NCBI RefSeq assembly: GCF_019578655.1
Contig: NC_063256.1
Location: 2,790,001 to 2,854,000 of the forward strand
From: Ricinus communis
Taxonomy: Eukaryota > Streptophyta > Magnoliopsida > Malpighiales > Euphorbiaceae
DNA: 64,000 bases
Direction of reading: 5' to 3'
The notes under the pieces were generated by a model. The model had not been told where the DNA came from, searched no databases, and saw only the letters and a list, made by a program, of their open reading frames with translations. The translations under genes were made by a program, and so were the position numbers. Positions 51,321 to 62,395 of this stretch are shown piece by piece. Position 1 is the first letter of the stretch; the number at the start of each line of letters is the position of its first letter.

Positions 51321-54300
51321 ATACTGCAGCAACCGCTTCTAAAAGTGATGATAAGGTCACCTTGATTTGTGCAACTAGTGAGTGTCATCATGTTGATAGT
51401 TCAAACACGGAGTGGTTAGTAGATACAGGTGCTTCATACCATTGTGTTTCTAGAAGGGAGTTCTTCATGAATTACCAAGCTGGTGATTTTGGCAGTGTCA
51501 AAATGGGTAACCAGAGCTCAGCAAGCATTGTTGGGTTAAGTGATATTCATGTGAAGACCAGTGTTGGTTGCATGCTTACATTGAAGAATGTGCGCCATAT
51601 TCCTGATCTACGCCTTAACTTGTTGTCTGCTAATGTTCTTGATCAAGAAGGATTCAGACACACCTTTGGTGATGGTAAATGGAAATTGTCCAAGAGTTCT
51701 ATGACAGTTGCACGAGGCGAGTTGTATTGCTCTTTGTACAAAACATATTTGAGTGTATGTTCTGGTGAGCTCAATGCAGTGGAAGAGAAAAATTCTCCTA
51801 ACCTGTGGCATCGTAGATTGGGACACATGAGTGACAAGGGTTTAAAATGTCTAGCAGGTAAAACTCTCATTCCTGTTGATACTGCAATTGCACTTGACCC
51901 TTGTGATCATTGTTTGGCAGGCAAGCAACATAGAGCTTCTTTTTCAAGGAAGTCTACTAGGAGACAAGCTAAGCTTGAGCTTGTTCACTCTGATGTTTGT
52001 GGTCCCATTGAAGTGGAGTCTAATGGTGGCAACAAATACTTTGTCACTTTCATTAATGATGCTACCAGAAAAACTTGAGTTTATATGTTGAAGACCAAGA
52101 GCCAAGTGTTTGAAACATTCCAGAAATTTCATGCTATGGTGGAAAGGGAGGCGGAAAGAAAATTGAAGTGTCTTCGTTCTGATAATGGTGGTGAGTACAC
52201 TTCACATGAGTTCGAGAACTATTATTCATGTCATGGCATTCGGCATGTAAAGACAGTTCCTGGCACCCCACAACATAATGGTGTTGCAGAGAGGATGAAC
52301 AGCACCATTGTAGAGAAGGTGAGATGCATGTTGAAGATGTCAGAGCTTCCTAAGACATTTTGGGCTGAAGCAGTTAAAACTGCAGTGTACCTGATCAACC
52401 GCTCTCCATCCATTCCTTTGGGTCTTGATATTTCTGATAGAGCATGGAAGGGATGTGATCCTATATATTCACATCTTAGAGTTTTTGGATGCAAGGCATA
52501 CATGCATGTGCCAAAAGATCAAAGATTGAAGCTTGATTCCAATACTACTCCATGTGTGTTTGTTGGCTATGGTGATGATGAGTATGGGTTCAGGCTTTAT
52601 GATCCCGAGAAACAGAAGGTAGTGAGAAGCAGAGATGTGGTATTCTTTGATCTTCTGAGTGCAAGGTATCACACTAACTCAGATTCATTTGTTGATACTA
52701 CTGATGTTTCTTCTGTTCCTACTTCTATTTCTGTTGAACAACCAACACATGAGAATGTTGAAGCAACACACGATGGTGTTGAGGAGGTATAACTTGATGA
52801 TGATGGTGATGTACCAGAATTTGATGATGCTCATAATGATGCTCCTGATGATGCTCAACCAGAAGAAGAAGAGGTTTATGATCAGGGGGAGCAACCTACC
52901 CCACCGGTGGATGATGTATGAGTTCGAAGGTCAATCAGAGATCGCAAACCTTCTTCTAAGTATCCCAGCTCAGAGTACATCCTAATCACTGATGAGGGGG
53001 AGCCCGAGAGTTTTCAAGAAGTGATGTCTAGTGAAGATAAGGATCTTTGGCTCGAGACTATGAAAGAGGAGATGGATTCTTTGATGAAGAATTAGACTTA
53101 TGAGTTGGTGAAGCTTCCTAAGGGTAAAAAAGTTTTGAAGAACATATGGGTTTTCAAGAACAAGAAATATGGTGAGAAGATAGTGAAGAAGAAAGTAGAT
53201 TGGTGGTAAAAGGATGCAACCAGAACTGTTTTGGGGTTAGCTGCAAGTCTTGATCTTGAGTTGGTGCAGCTTGATGTGAAAACTGCTTTCTTACATGGTG
53301 ACTTGCATGAAGAAATCTACATGGAGCAACCTGAAGGCTTTGAAGAAAAGAGGAAAGAGAAACTTGTTTGCAAGTTGAAGAAAAGTCTTTATGGGCTTAA
53401 ACAGGCACCAAGGCAGTGGTACAAGAAATTTGATTCGTTTATGACTAGTTATGGTTATAAACGAACTTCTGCAGACCCTTGTGTATATTTCAGAAAATTC
53501 CCCGGTGATAACTTTATTATCCTTCTTTTGTATGTGGATGATATGCTGATAGTTGGACAAGATGCAGAGATGATTAGCAACTTGAAGAAAGACTTGTCCA
53601 GGTCATTTGACATGAAAGATTTGGGCCCTGCGAAGCAAATCTTAGGCATGGAGATTGCTTGTGATAGGAAAGCTGGAAAGTTGTGGTTATCACAAGAAAA
53701 GTATATTGAACGAGTGCTTGAAAGGTTCAATATGAAGCATGCCAAGCCTGTTAGTACACCATTAGCAGCTCACTTTAAGCTAAGTAAGAGAGCTTGTCCT
53801 ACAACAGAGAAGGAGAAAGCAAGTATGTCTTATATTCCTTATTCTTCTGCTGTTGGTTCTTTGATGTATGCTATGGTGTGTACTAGGCCAGATATTGCAC
53901 ATTCTGTTGGTTTGGTGAGTAGATACTTATCCAATCCGGGTAAGGCTCATTGGGATGCAGTAAAGTGGATCTTCAGATATTTACGTGGCACCTCTAAACT
54001 TTGTTTGTGTTATGGAGGTGGCAAACCTATTCTTGAGGGTTATACAGATACAGACATGGCTGGTGATCTTGATAACAGAAAGTCTACCTCGGGTTATGTG
54101 TTCATATTTTTAGGGGGAGCCATTTCTTGGCAATCCAAGTTATAGAAGTGTGTGGCTTTGTCAACTACCGAGGCAGAGTATATAGCAGCTGTGGAAGCAA
54201 GTAAGGAAATACTTTGGTTGAAGAGGTTCTTTCAAGAGTTAGGTTTGAAGCAAGGTGAGTATGTTGTATTCTGTGATAGTCAGAGTGCTATGGATTTGAG

Positions 54301-54496
54301 TAAGAACTCTATGTATCATGCTCGTACCAAGCATATTGATGTTCGATATCATTGGTTGCGAAATGTGATCGAGGAGAAGAAAATGAAACTGAAGAAAGTC
54401 CACACTGATAAGAATGGTGCAAACATGTTAACAAAGATGGTTCCCGGAAGCAAACTTGAAGTTTGTGGTAAGCTTGCGGGAATGAGCTTCAAGTGA
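51321..54496 (+). pseudogene. Copia pol remnant (protease, integrase, reverse transcriptase, RNase H)
   Basis: Domains appear in copia order. The protease has the active-site motif VDTGAS near 51419-51436. Integrase has an HHCC finger (HRRLGHM ... CDHCLAGK, about 51810-51930), HSDVCGP, DNGGEY near 52180 and an AER glutamate near 52288. Reverse transcriptase has YVDDM near 53531 and YGLKQAPRQWY. RNase H has ALSTTEAEY near 54155 and CDSQSAMDL, and the frame ends at the TGA at 54494-54496. Breaks: stops at 52076, 52790, 52919, about 53094, 53207 and 54143; a frame change near 53190; and a deletion around 53220 that removes the early reverse-transcriptase segment just before RTVLGLAASLDLE. The catalytic aspartates remain, but the enzyme cannot be made whole. 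Confidence 0.92.
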
Positions 54497-54531
54497 TGAT
54501 TGAAGCGTGATCGTCTTCCCCGTGTTGGGCT

Positions 54532-54542
54532 GGAGGGGGAGA
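54532..54542 (+). promoter_or_regulatory. Copia polypurine tract
   Basis: GGAGGGGGAGA lies two bases before the 3' LTR and would prime plus-strand synthesis. An identical tract precedes the 5' LTR. Confidence 0.9.
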
Positions 54543-54544
54543 TT

Positions 54545-55353
54545 TGTTATGGGTCCAGCCCATCTTGCAATATTTTCATTCCTTTTGGACACATGTATTA
54601 TGGGCTTTTATGATGGATTTGTTATGTCTTATTTTTAAGTCCACTTTGGCATGGGTTTTGTGGCTTCCAAGAGAAGCTTGTAGAGGCTATTGTATAGACA
54701 CTTAGTGTGTGAAAGGAGCAGCAATTTTCAGATTGAAAACATACACAAAAGAGAGAGGAAACTAGAGAGTTCCAAAAGGGTGCTCTCCTGCTCGTTTTTC
54801 TCAGCACCAGTCCTAGTGTTTTGGTCGCCGGAGAAGATCCCACCGTTGGATTTTGCTGAAATTTTTTCAGCTTGTTGAGGACACAAGGGGCTACATTCTG
54901 ACCGTTCGAATCGTCAATTGGAGCTCCGGTTCATCGGGAATTGTCTCTGGACGGAGCTGCTGTTTTTGGGTGAAGTCTACACTTTTTGTTCTCTATTTCA
55001 ATTCTCTTATTGTTGGTGTTTGTTGGTGTTTGTTGGTGGGTTGTGAATCCTTTGTAGACTGATTTGGAGTTCTTTTTCCTTCAATTTATAAATAAAAAAA
55101 GTTGAGGGTGGACTCCTCAAAAGGTCCCGTGGTTTTTACTCTTCACATCGAAGGGGTTTTTCACGTATAAATCGTGTGTGTTATTTGCTATTATTTTCTT
55201 TTGTTATAGCTGGTTATTTATTGCATTTAGTTGCTAGTTTCCTTTGTTAATTTGGTTGTGTGACAATTTGAGTTGATTGGATTGCATAATTGGTTGGTTG
55301 TCTTGATTGTGTGACATTGTGGGGGTCGTTGTGACCCCCTTCCGATCCCTACA
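54545..55353 (+). repeat. Copia 3' LTR
   Basis: An 809-bp copy of the 5' LTR. It is 10 bp longer because a TGTTTGTTGG-type segment is duplicated near 55015-55035. It ends CCCTACA and is followed by AAACC, with no match to the bases before the 5' LTR. Confidence 0.93.
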
Positions 55354-56247
55354 AAACCTTGATTGGTGATGATGGGTATGAGACAAGCCATTTTGACCGG
55401 TTAAGTAATCAGTATTATGGCTAAAAACTCTAGATTGAACCGAAGCCAACAATGGCTGGCTTGGTTTAATGGAGAAGTTTTGTTTGCACCTGCAAAATTA
55501 TATTCACATATACCTTTTTACTTGACTGTTTCCTTTTGTTGCTGGCTTTAGTGATACCACCAAAAGGCTTAATTTCCAGTATCCGGGCCATCAAAAATTT
55601 AGAAAATATGTAGGCCATAGCAGTAATCCTTACATAGTTACGTTTATGGGCAGTTTATGTATATAAGGAAGCAAAATAGCTACCACCACTGTCGGCCAGC
55701 AGCATGAAATGAGTGACTGATGAGCAAAAGAATCTCTCACATTGATCACCCCTGTCCTTTTACTTACATTGCCCTGGTAATTGATTATGATGTTAATTTT
55801 TTTAAAAGAGAAATATAAAATCTGTTTTCTTTTTTAATCATCATAAGATCATATTGTAGTCTGTTTTGGGACTGAGGCTTACTTAGTTGAGTTGTATTAT
55901 GTTTTTATCATCATAAGGATGGTCATTGAAAATCAAAACTAAGTTGTGTTAGAATTTTCCTTAGTTATGGATAAATTATTATCTTATTATTTGAAGAAAA
56001 AAAAATGAATAAACGGGTTGAATAATCAAATGGTTTGTGAAGGAAACAAAAATTGTAAAGCAGGTATATGTAAAAGATGTGAAAATGATGAATAATGAAG
56101 GAATAAACTCGTTTTGTCTCTTCAAAAATCATGAGGTATATCACTCTTCTTCTCGCTGATTGCATGAAGGGTAGAATTTTCAATCCTTTTCTCAATAATA
56201 TTCCACTACTGCTTCAGACAGTAATGCTCTTTCTTTTTCTAGGTAGT
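55354..56247. other. Spacer between copia element and RNase H relic
   Basis: AT-rich DNA with no supported gene. Only short frames without recognisable domains are present. Confidence 0.5.
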
Positions 56248-56625
56248 TGGAAGCAAGCTCAATCAGTCACCTCTGATCCTGCTCAAACTCCCAGCTACTG
56301 GAAATGCAATTTTGATGCAGCAACTTTTGCATCTTCAGCTGCAGAAGCCATGAGTTGTTTGCAGGGAAGCCCTTGGCTGACTAAAGATTTTGGGTCTCAG
56401 CAAAGCTATTCTAGAATCAGATTCGCAAGTGTTAATAGATGCGCTTGTTGGGTCTTATTAGGACTGTTGATTGTTCTATTTCTTTTGTTCGCAGATCAGC
56501 GAACCAAGTGGCTCATACTAGGCCGAGCTTCTGGTGCTTCGTCTGTTCCTGAAGGGTGGAGTCTCCCCCTCCTTTTATTCATGATGCAGTCTGTTTTGAA
56601 TTGGCTTAATATAAGTTCCTTTTTC
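56248..56625 (+). pseudogene. Decayed RNase H-like domain (RVT_3 type)
   Basis: The three forward frames in turn show the signature blocks of the plant RNase H-like domain found in LINEs and related genes. WKCNFDAATF lies near 56332, carrying the first catalytic aspartate. ESDSQVLIDALVGS lies near 56417, with a second acidic position. DCSISFVRRSANQVAHT lies near 56463-56510. A tail follows, SGASSVPEGWS, with proline-rich residues. The frame changes between blocks, and stops occur in each frame where the homology continues, so it is a relic. A 168-codon open frame starting at 56131 crosses the region but leaves the homologous frame part-way and so does not represent the ancestral protein. The likely source is a non-LTR retrotransposon; a dead host gene copy is possible. 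Confidence 0.75.
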
Positions 56626-56639
56626 TGTCGAAAATAAAT

Positions 56640-59230
56640 GTTCTAAGCTTGAAAATATTTGAATCAAAACCAACAAGAGTGAGTTAGGAGGTATTGAGTT
56701 ATTTACATGCACGGAGAGTAAGGATGGATTGAATTTGAATCATTGGTGCAAGAAAATGACTACGTTAAGAAATTATAACTTAATTACAAGAGAAAAGATG
56801 ATTACTGTTAGTGGTAAGTAGCTCATCTTTGTAGCAATCGCATTAAACAGCCACAGAGAAGTTAAAGAAAAAAAACAGCAGCAGCAGCAACAAAAATGAT
56901 AATTCCTAATGGGAACAAATTAAAAGCAGACCACTTTTAAGAAAAGTGGCATTATTTTTCAGCTAATTCATACTTACATAAAGTGTGTATGCTGCAATAA
57001 AAAGGAAAACGATATATATATATATTTTAATATTAAATAATTAATACATATTTACTTATTTAAAATTAATTAACATAATTTTTTTTTAAAAAATATTCAA
57101 ACTATCACTTTTTTACATGACTAAAATAAATGCAAAGTTGCACACATTTGGTGGGTTGGAAGAAGTGCATGCATGGGGTGGGTAGTTGACTTTACAAGAA
57201 ATAGTTGGTATTCATCATTTCTTTTCTCTTTTCTTGTTAATGGCCATGAGCCCGTTAACTACTCCTTTGACACCCTCCTAAGTAAATAGGGTTATCCCAA
57301 AATGGTGCTTTGATATTTTCCCAGTTTAGTTTAACACTTAAATCAGATGGCCAATATTGTTCAAGAGTAACCAATGATGGATGGTGGACCATCTCAACCA
57401 TACACGTATGGTAGGAGTTGGACCATCTCAACCAAAAAAATACAAAAAGAAGAAGAAGAGTGGTGATTGAATCCATCTTCATGGTCTTCAAGAAAAGAGC
57501 CTCTCATTTTGCAGGAAAAGAAAAAAAAACTGTTCAAAAGTCCATTTCCACTTCCGAAAGCTATGGAAAGGGAAGGAGAAATGGCTTATTGGAGGCAGTG
57601 TTAGCACTTTCAACCATAATGGATCTTTGTCCTCCATCTTTAGACTCATGAGGGCTGGCAACATCGTATTAATGTCAATAGTCATTTGTTAGTATACGAT
57701 GCATCTTTAATTATTTTGTAACAAAACTAATTAAAGGTCAAACATAATATTATATTATTCAATTTCTTTCATATTTTTAATATTTTCGGAAGACTTTTAT
57801 CGATTCGCTACTTGTATTCGATTTGTATTCAAGTAAAAATCCAACTATATGCATTGCAATTTTTAACTTATCAATAGTTTTGATATTTCAACTTTCGCTA
57901 CAAAAATATTGTCTCAATGATATTGAATTTATAACGCTGAAATTTTAAGTACTTAAAAATGTCTTATTTGAACAAATAAATGAAAGAAAGATATAAGAAA
58001 AAAGTTCACCAACACATAAAGAATTCCACTTGCCTTCTCATGTTATTAAAACAATCAAAAGCTGCCTATTTTGATTTTAGAAAGCTTTAGTTTCGGCAGA
58101 CTGTGCCCCAAAAGAAACTCCATTTTTTCTTTTTTCTTTTTGTAGTTTTCTTGATGCTAAGGTCAACTCCATACACATGCTATATCAAGATAGGGACAAA
58201 GTACTATTCTATATCCTTATTAATTTGAAGAGTATGAATTGTTTTTTTTTTTCTATATATAAAAAAGAAAAAAGATAATCATTATTTCTTTATATATATA
58301 TATATATATATAGAAAGAAAGGAAGAGATGGGGAGTTTCAGTAGTGTGTATTTAAAGGTAGACTTGAAAAAATCTGGAGCAAGGAGAGCCGCGTAACGTG
58401 TGTTTTAATAAAACATTTTGAAACTTCAGCAAGGAATATTAGCTTATATAATATAATATACCCTTCAAATATATACAATTTATTATTATATATCTAAATA
58501 CATGTAATTAATTATATGAATGAGTTCCCATAAGCGTTTGGGCATTAGAAATCTGGACTGTGGCCTTAATTTGTAGCCACTCAATGAGAGTTTATCCTCA
58601 AAATTGATTGCTATATTTTGTTGCCTTTGACAATTGATAGCAACTTTCAACTTTTAGGCATTAAAATACATTTCATTGTGCCTAAAATCATTTCGAGGTG
58701 TGATTTCTTTTCTCCTTTCTCTATTTTTCTTTTTATATGGCATGGTGTCATTTCTAACGTGTGGATGCAAAATTATATTTTCTTTGGTTCTCATACGAGC
58801 AAAATTACCTTCTCAATAACAACTTATTGAATTCAAAAGTAAATATATATAAATATATAGTTTGAATTTTTTAAACACATTCAAAAGTAAATATATTTTA
58901 TTTATATCATTGGCATTAAATCTGTTTACGTGGTTTACTTTCAACATATTTCTCATTTTTAATACTTTTAAAGTTGTCAATCTATCAACTATAATAATTA
59001 CTAGAGGGTAAACTGTAGTTTATGTGTGAGCGGAGAGTAGATTATGGTTGAGTATGTATATATGTATATAGATATGAAGATATTCCTAGTTGTAGGCAAC
59101 TGAATGTATATAAAATGGAGGGGTTTGACAATCTGTAGTATTAATGGCCCTTAAGTTCCTTGAACGCAAAGGGAAGTTTCATTGGAAGAAGAATGCTCGA
59201 CAATTCTGCTCCCTCTCCGCATCTACTGGA
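56640..59230. other. AT-rich spacer upstream of the CLE gene
   Basis: No gene is supported. A 77-codon frame at 57418-57651 has no recognisable features. An AT microsatellite lies at 58290-58312. The part nearest 59230 presumably contains CLE promoter elements. Confidence 0.5.
58290..58312. repeat. (TA)n microsatellite
   Basis: A TA run of about 11 units in the spacer upstream of the CLE gene. Confidence 0.9.
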
Positions 59231-59245
59231 CCTTATATGCATATA

Positions 59246-59259
59246 TATTTATATATATA
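59246..59259 (+). promoter_or_regulatory. Possible TATA box of the CLE gene
   Basis: TATTTATATATATA lies about 240 bp before the CLE start codon, within an AT-rich patch followed by CTCTCC and an adenine-rich leader. A transcript starting about 30 bp downstream would include both upstream ORFs. It is one of several AT-rich candidates. Confidence 0.4.
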
Positions 59260-59320
59260 CCTCTCCGTAGTGTGTGCAAAGTACAATATCAATAAATAAA
59301 ACCCAGCAGAGCAGAGTCTC

Positions 59321-59395
59321 ATGGAAGCAAACACACTCTCATGTCAACTTTTTGCACCATTTCTTGTGCTACTCCATCATCTATACCTCATGTAA
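59321..59395 (+). other. Upstream ORF 1 in the CLE leader (24 codons)
   Basis: ATG at 59321 opens a 24-residue frame beginning MEANTLSCQLF and ending in TAA at 59393-59395, about 100 bp before the CLE start. The peptide is rather hydrophobic. Whether it is in the mature leader depends on the transcription start, which I infer to be near 59285. Confidence 0.45.
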
Positions 59396-59463
59396 GCTGT
59401 CAAATCTTCTTTTCCATATACCCTTTTCTTTATCCTCTATATTCTCTTTCTCCTGCTTTCTCC

Positions 59464-59502
59464 ATGCAATCTCTTTTCTCCATCTTTCATGATTCACCAT
59501 GA
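59464..59502 (+). other. Upstream ORF 2, overlapping the CLE start by ATGA
   Basis: ATG at 59464 opens a 12-residue frame (MQSLFSIFHDSP) whose TGA at 59500-59502 overlaps the CLE ATG at 59499-59501. Ribosomes ending this frame would stop exactly on the CLE start, an arrangement that could couple or limit CLE translation. Confidence 0.5.
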
Positions 59503-59843
59503 ACAGATTCCTTCTTTTCTTTACTACCGTTCTTTGGCTTTCTCTTTTCCTTTTATCCTTCTTTTTTGGTTGGTCTTCTTTCTTTTCAACTAATACTACC
59601 ACCAGTTCTCGCGGCCACTACTACCTTATTTCTTCTCTATCTTCTTCACATCATCCATCTTTCAGCAGTAGAAAAATGTTGGCCAGCAAATTTGACTTCG
59701 CCCCTTTTCTGAATAAACACCACCGCCACCGCCCCCGCTACCACAGGATGAAACCTGAGTCCCCGGCAGGAGCTGAGATTGATCCACGTTATGGTGCCGA
59801 GAAACGGCTTGTTCCAACCGGTCCAAACCCATTGCACCATTGA
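59499..59843 (+). CDS. CLE (CLAVATA3/ESR-related) peptide precursor, CLE9-13 type
   Basis: The product is a 114-aa intronless secreted peptide precursor. Residues 1 to about 30 form a strongly hydrophobic signal peptide after MNR. The variable middle is rich in Ser and His. The C terminus is a 12-residue CLE motif, RLVPTGPNPLHH (103-114), ending exactly at the stop. In this family the dodecapeptide is cut out, hydroxylated and often arabinosylated at the prolines (positions 4 and 7 here), and sensed by leucine-rich-repeat receptor kinases. The closest Arabidopsis peptides from memory are CLE9/10/12/13 (RLVPSGPNPLHN/H types). Position 5 here is Thr instead of Ser. The context CACCATGA supports this start. 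The gene lies divergent from TAF2, and Arabidopsis CLE13 is also next to TAF2 (memory), so it is probably the CLE12/13 orthologue. Confidence 0.93.
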   Translation: MNRFLLFFTTVLWLSLFLLSFFFGWSSFFSTNTTTSSRGHYYLISSLSSSHHPSFSSRKMLASKFDFAPFLNKHHRHRPRYHRMKPESPAGAEIDPRYGAEKRLVPTGPNPLHH

Positions 59844-62395
59844 GGTTTCTTTCTTTCTTTCTTTTTTTTCTTTTTCCCTTTTTTGTTGCATACAAAAGCT
59901 TTTGTATTATTCATGTTAATTAATATGTAATCATCTTATTTATTCTTGCAAAAAAAGAAGAAGAAGAAAACAATGTCTAGTGGGAATTAATTCTGGAATA
60001 TAGTTGTATGATTCTATATACTTGTTAATTAGGAGAATGGAAAGAAGAAGAAAAATCTTCCATTCAGATACATTAATTATTTATTCATTTGCGCAACAAA
60101 TGTGTGAATACTTTTACACAAATTGTTTATCAGTTAGTGCTCTGTATTCTATATGACTCATTATTATCGTTTCACAGAACGACATGTTAATTAGCTTCAG
60201 TTTATTAATTGTAATTAATTAATTAAGTGTGAAAGAAGCAACAGTACCAGTGGCGTCACGGCATGTCAAGGGAACCGGAAATTTAGCACCATTTTACTTA
60301 CGGGTATTATTTTATAGGTCCATTCATGTTAGTTATGTGATTGATCCTTGAGTAATGAGTGCATTAAATTAATATTTCATGTACGGGTTGACTAATATAG
60401 AGATAATTACATCAGAATACACTTTTGTGCACATATGATTAAATTAATACAAACGATTGGCCTGTAACAATATAAATTATGTAGCCTAAACTTAGGATCC
60501 TTTATAGGGTATGTATTTTGTGCTCTCATTGTCAAATCCCAACTGTGTGTTTGTTGATTTGGTAACATTTTAACATCTTTTCTTTGTCCTGAGCATGATG
60601 GATTTCCAGGATTTTCAACAGGGTTTGGTATTAGTTTAGAGAAGGTTAAAATGTTGAACTAACACGTCCTTTCGGGGTTAAAGACTTTTTTGACTTTTTC
60701 TTGTTAAGCCCGTCCTGAAATAATAATTTTAAAGAGATAAATTTAACGTTTTTGAGTTTTAAAACTATTTTAAGAGAAAAGCAAGTTAGATAAAAGTAAT
60801 TCATAAAACAAAACAATTTATTAAATTAAAGAAGAATTATAAACCTATTTTTGTCAGTGCCGAACAGTAAATTCAAAACAGGTCATAAATTGTTCAGGGA
60901 ATCCAAAATCATGATGTGCCCATTATTTCATTGTTCATGTGGGCGACTTCTTGTCACCATTCTCTCATATTTGGGTTAGTTGATAAGTTTACTTTTGTAG
61001 CATTCATGCACTGTTTGAGAGTATTAGCGAGCTTATTGGTTTGACTTTTTTAAGTATGTGGTTAGTGGCCACACCACTTGCTGGTGGACGATTCTTTTCT
61101 TTTGGTCATCATGATGGACAGCCGATTACAAGCAAATTTTAATTAGGCTATTCGGCATTGAAATTTAGAAAAAAGTTGTTTTTCAATTTATATTTTATTT
61201 TATTTTCTAAGTTTCAAAATAAAATAAAATAGAAATTGATGTCTTTTTTCGTTCTAAAAATAGGCTTAACAAAAATAGTTTATAAAATAATTTTAAATAT
61301 TAATATAATTAAATTAAATAAAAAATTATGTACCTGTTTTTTTTCAACACGCAACAGCACAAGCACATTCTTCATGACAGGGGAGAGAGCATGTGATAGC
61401 TGATTCATTCTTCTCCTCAATGTCCCTTTTGCGTTATGCGACATCATTACAAAGAGGCTCCAAAACACAAAAAGGCATAAATATGAATGTGGCGATTGAT
61501 AAATCTTCCAATTAATGTTGTGGAATAGCCCCAGCCATGATACGATTCTGAGAAATAAGCATCAAAAAAGTAGATGGTCGGCTAGTTTGTGGAGAATTGG
61601 ACACTAGACCTAAACCATAAGACTGCAGAATGGTGCACCATCACGCAATTCATGATTAGCACGCGAATTTTTTCCCTATAAAAAATGCACTTAATCGTCA
61701 CAGCAGTAACTTTAACTATTCTATTTCTGTGACCCGTGCTGCAAATGATTAAGGGCTCAATCAAGCTTCTGCAATATCCCTTTTCAGACTGCTTTAAAAA
61801 GAATGAAACAGTGCAAATCCAACTGCGGAAGCCTTTCACAACCAACGGTAGTGCGATAGAGAGAGAGAAAAGAATGAAAAACGAGTCCCAAACTGTATGA
61901 GCAGAAGAGGCTTAATTTCTTGCCAACTGAAGCATGTAATCCTAATCCTACAGTCCTGGGCAAAAGAACAGCTCAAACGACATGTTCCAACCATGGGCGA
62001 TCCAAATAGAGCAGCCCTAAATGCCCGCTCAACCCTTCATAGGCTCCCAAGCTCGAACCAATTGGAGGCTCGGTGCAATTACACATGCCTTGGCAGAGAG
62101 AAATGTGAGAAAAACAATATTGAATTAGCCACCTGTACATAAATCCGAAAATTCTAATGGCTTCTTGGCTGCAGCGAACCAAACCAACCCCTCCTACGTT
62201 AAGAATGAATCAAATGAAACGACGAGTCATTTCTAAAGGCACTTCCTACTTCTGGTAATCTAGCAGGCAAATTACAAATTGATGTAAATAATTTTTTTTT
62301 CCTTCTGGAACGTCGATAAAAAGGAGAAAAAAATACTCATATTTCACGCAAAGTTTTCTTGCATTAGGGATACAAATACAATAAATACAAGCAAT
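59844..62395. other. Convergent spacer between CLE and SMU1
   Basis: Contains the CLE 3' UTR at the left and the SMU1 3' UTR at the right. Positions 61600-62395 are less AT-rich than the rest and could be a long SMU1 3' UTR on the minus strand; short frames there show no domain. Nothing else is supported. Confidence 0.5.

Larger units (their letters stand above)
49674..55353 (+). mobile_element. Ty1/copia LTR retrotransposon, defective
   Basis: Two LTRs of 799 and 809 bp flank gag-pol in the copia order: protease, integrase, reverse transcriptase, RNase H. Each LTR starts TGTTATGGG and ends CCCTACA. A primer-binding site complementary to initiator tRNA-Met and a polypurine tract are in the expected places. 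The two LTRs differ at roughly 40 positions by eye plus a 10-bp duplication in the 3' one, so insertion is neither very recent nor ancient. Stops, a frameshift and an internal deletion in reverse transcriptase make it non-autonomous. Domain similarity is to the Tnt1/Tork type, but clade placement would need a tree. The expected 5-bp target duplication is not seen. It lies between the divergent TAF2 and CLE genes. Confidence 0.95.

Noticed and set aside
56131..56637. 168-codon open frame as an intact gene
   Set aside because: Its N-terminal part precedes the RNase H homology and it leaves the homologous frame part-way. It is a chance frame through a decayed domain.
57418..57651. 77-codon frame with a basic N terminus
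   Set aside because: No known family, no conserved motif and an overlapping frame on the other strand; it is best explained as chance.
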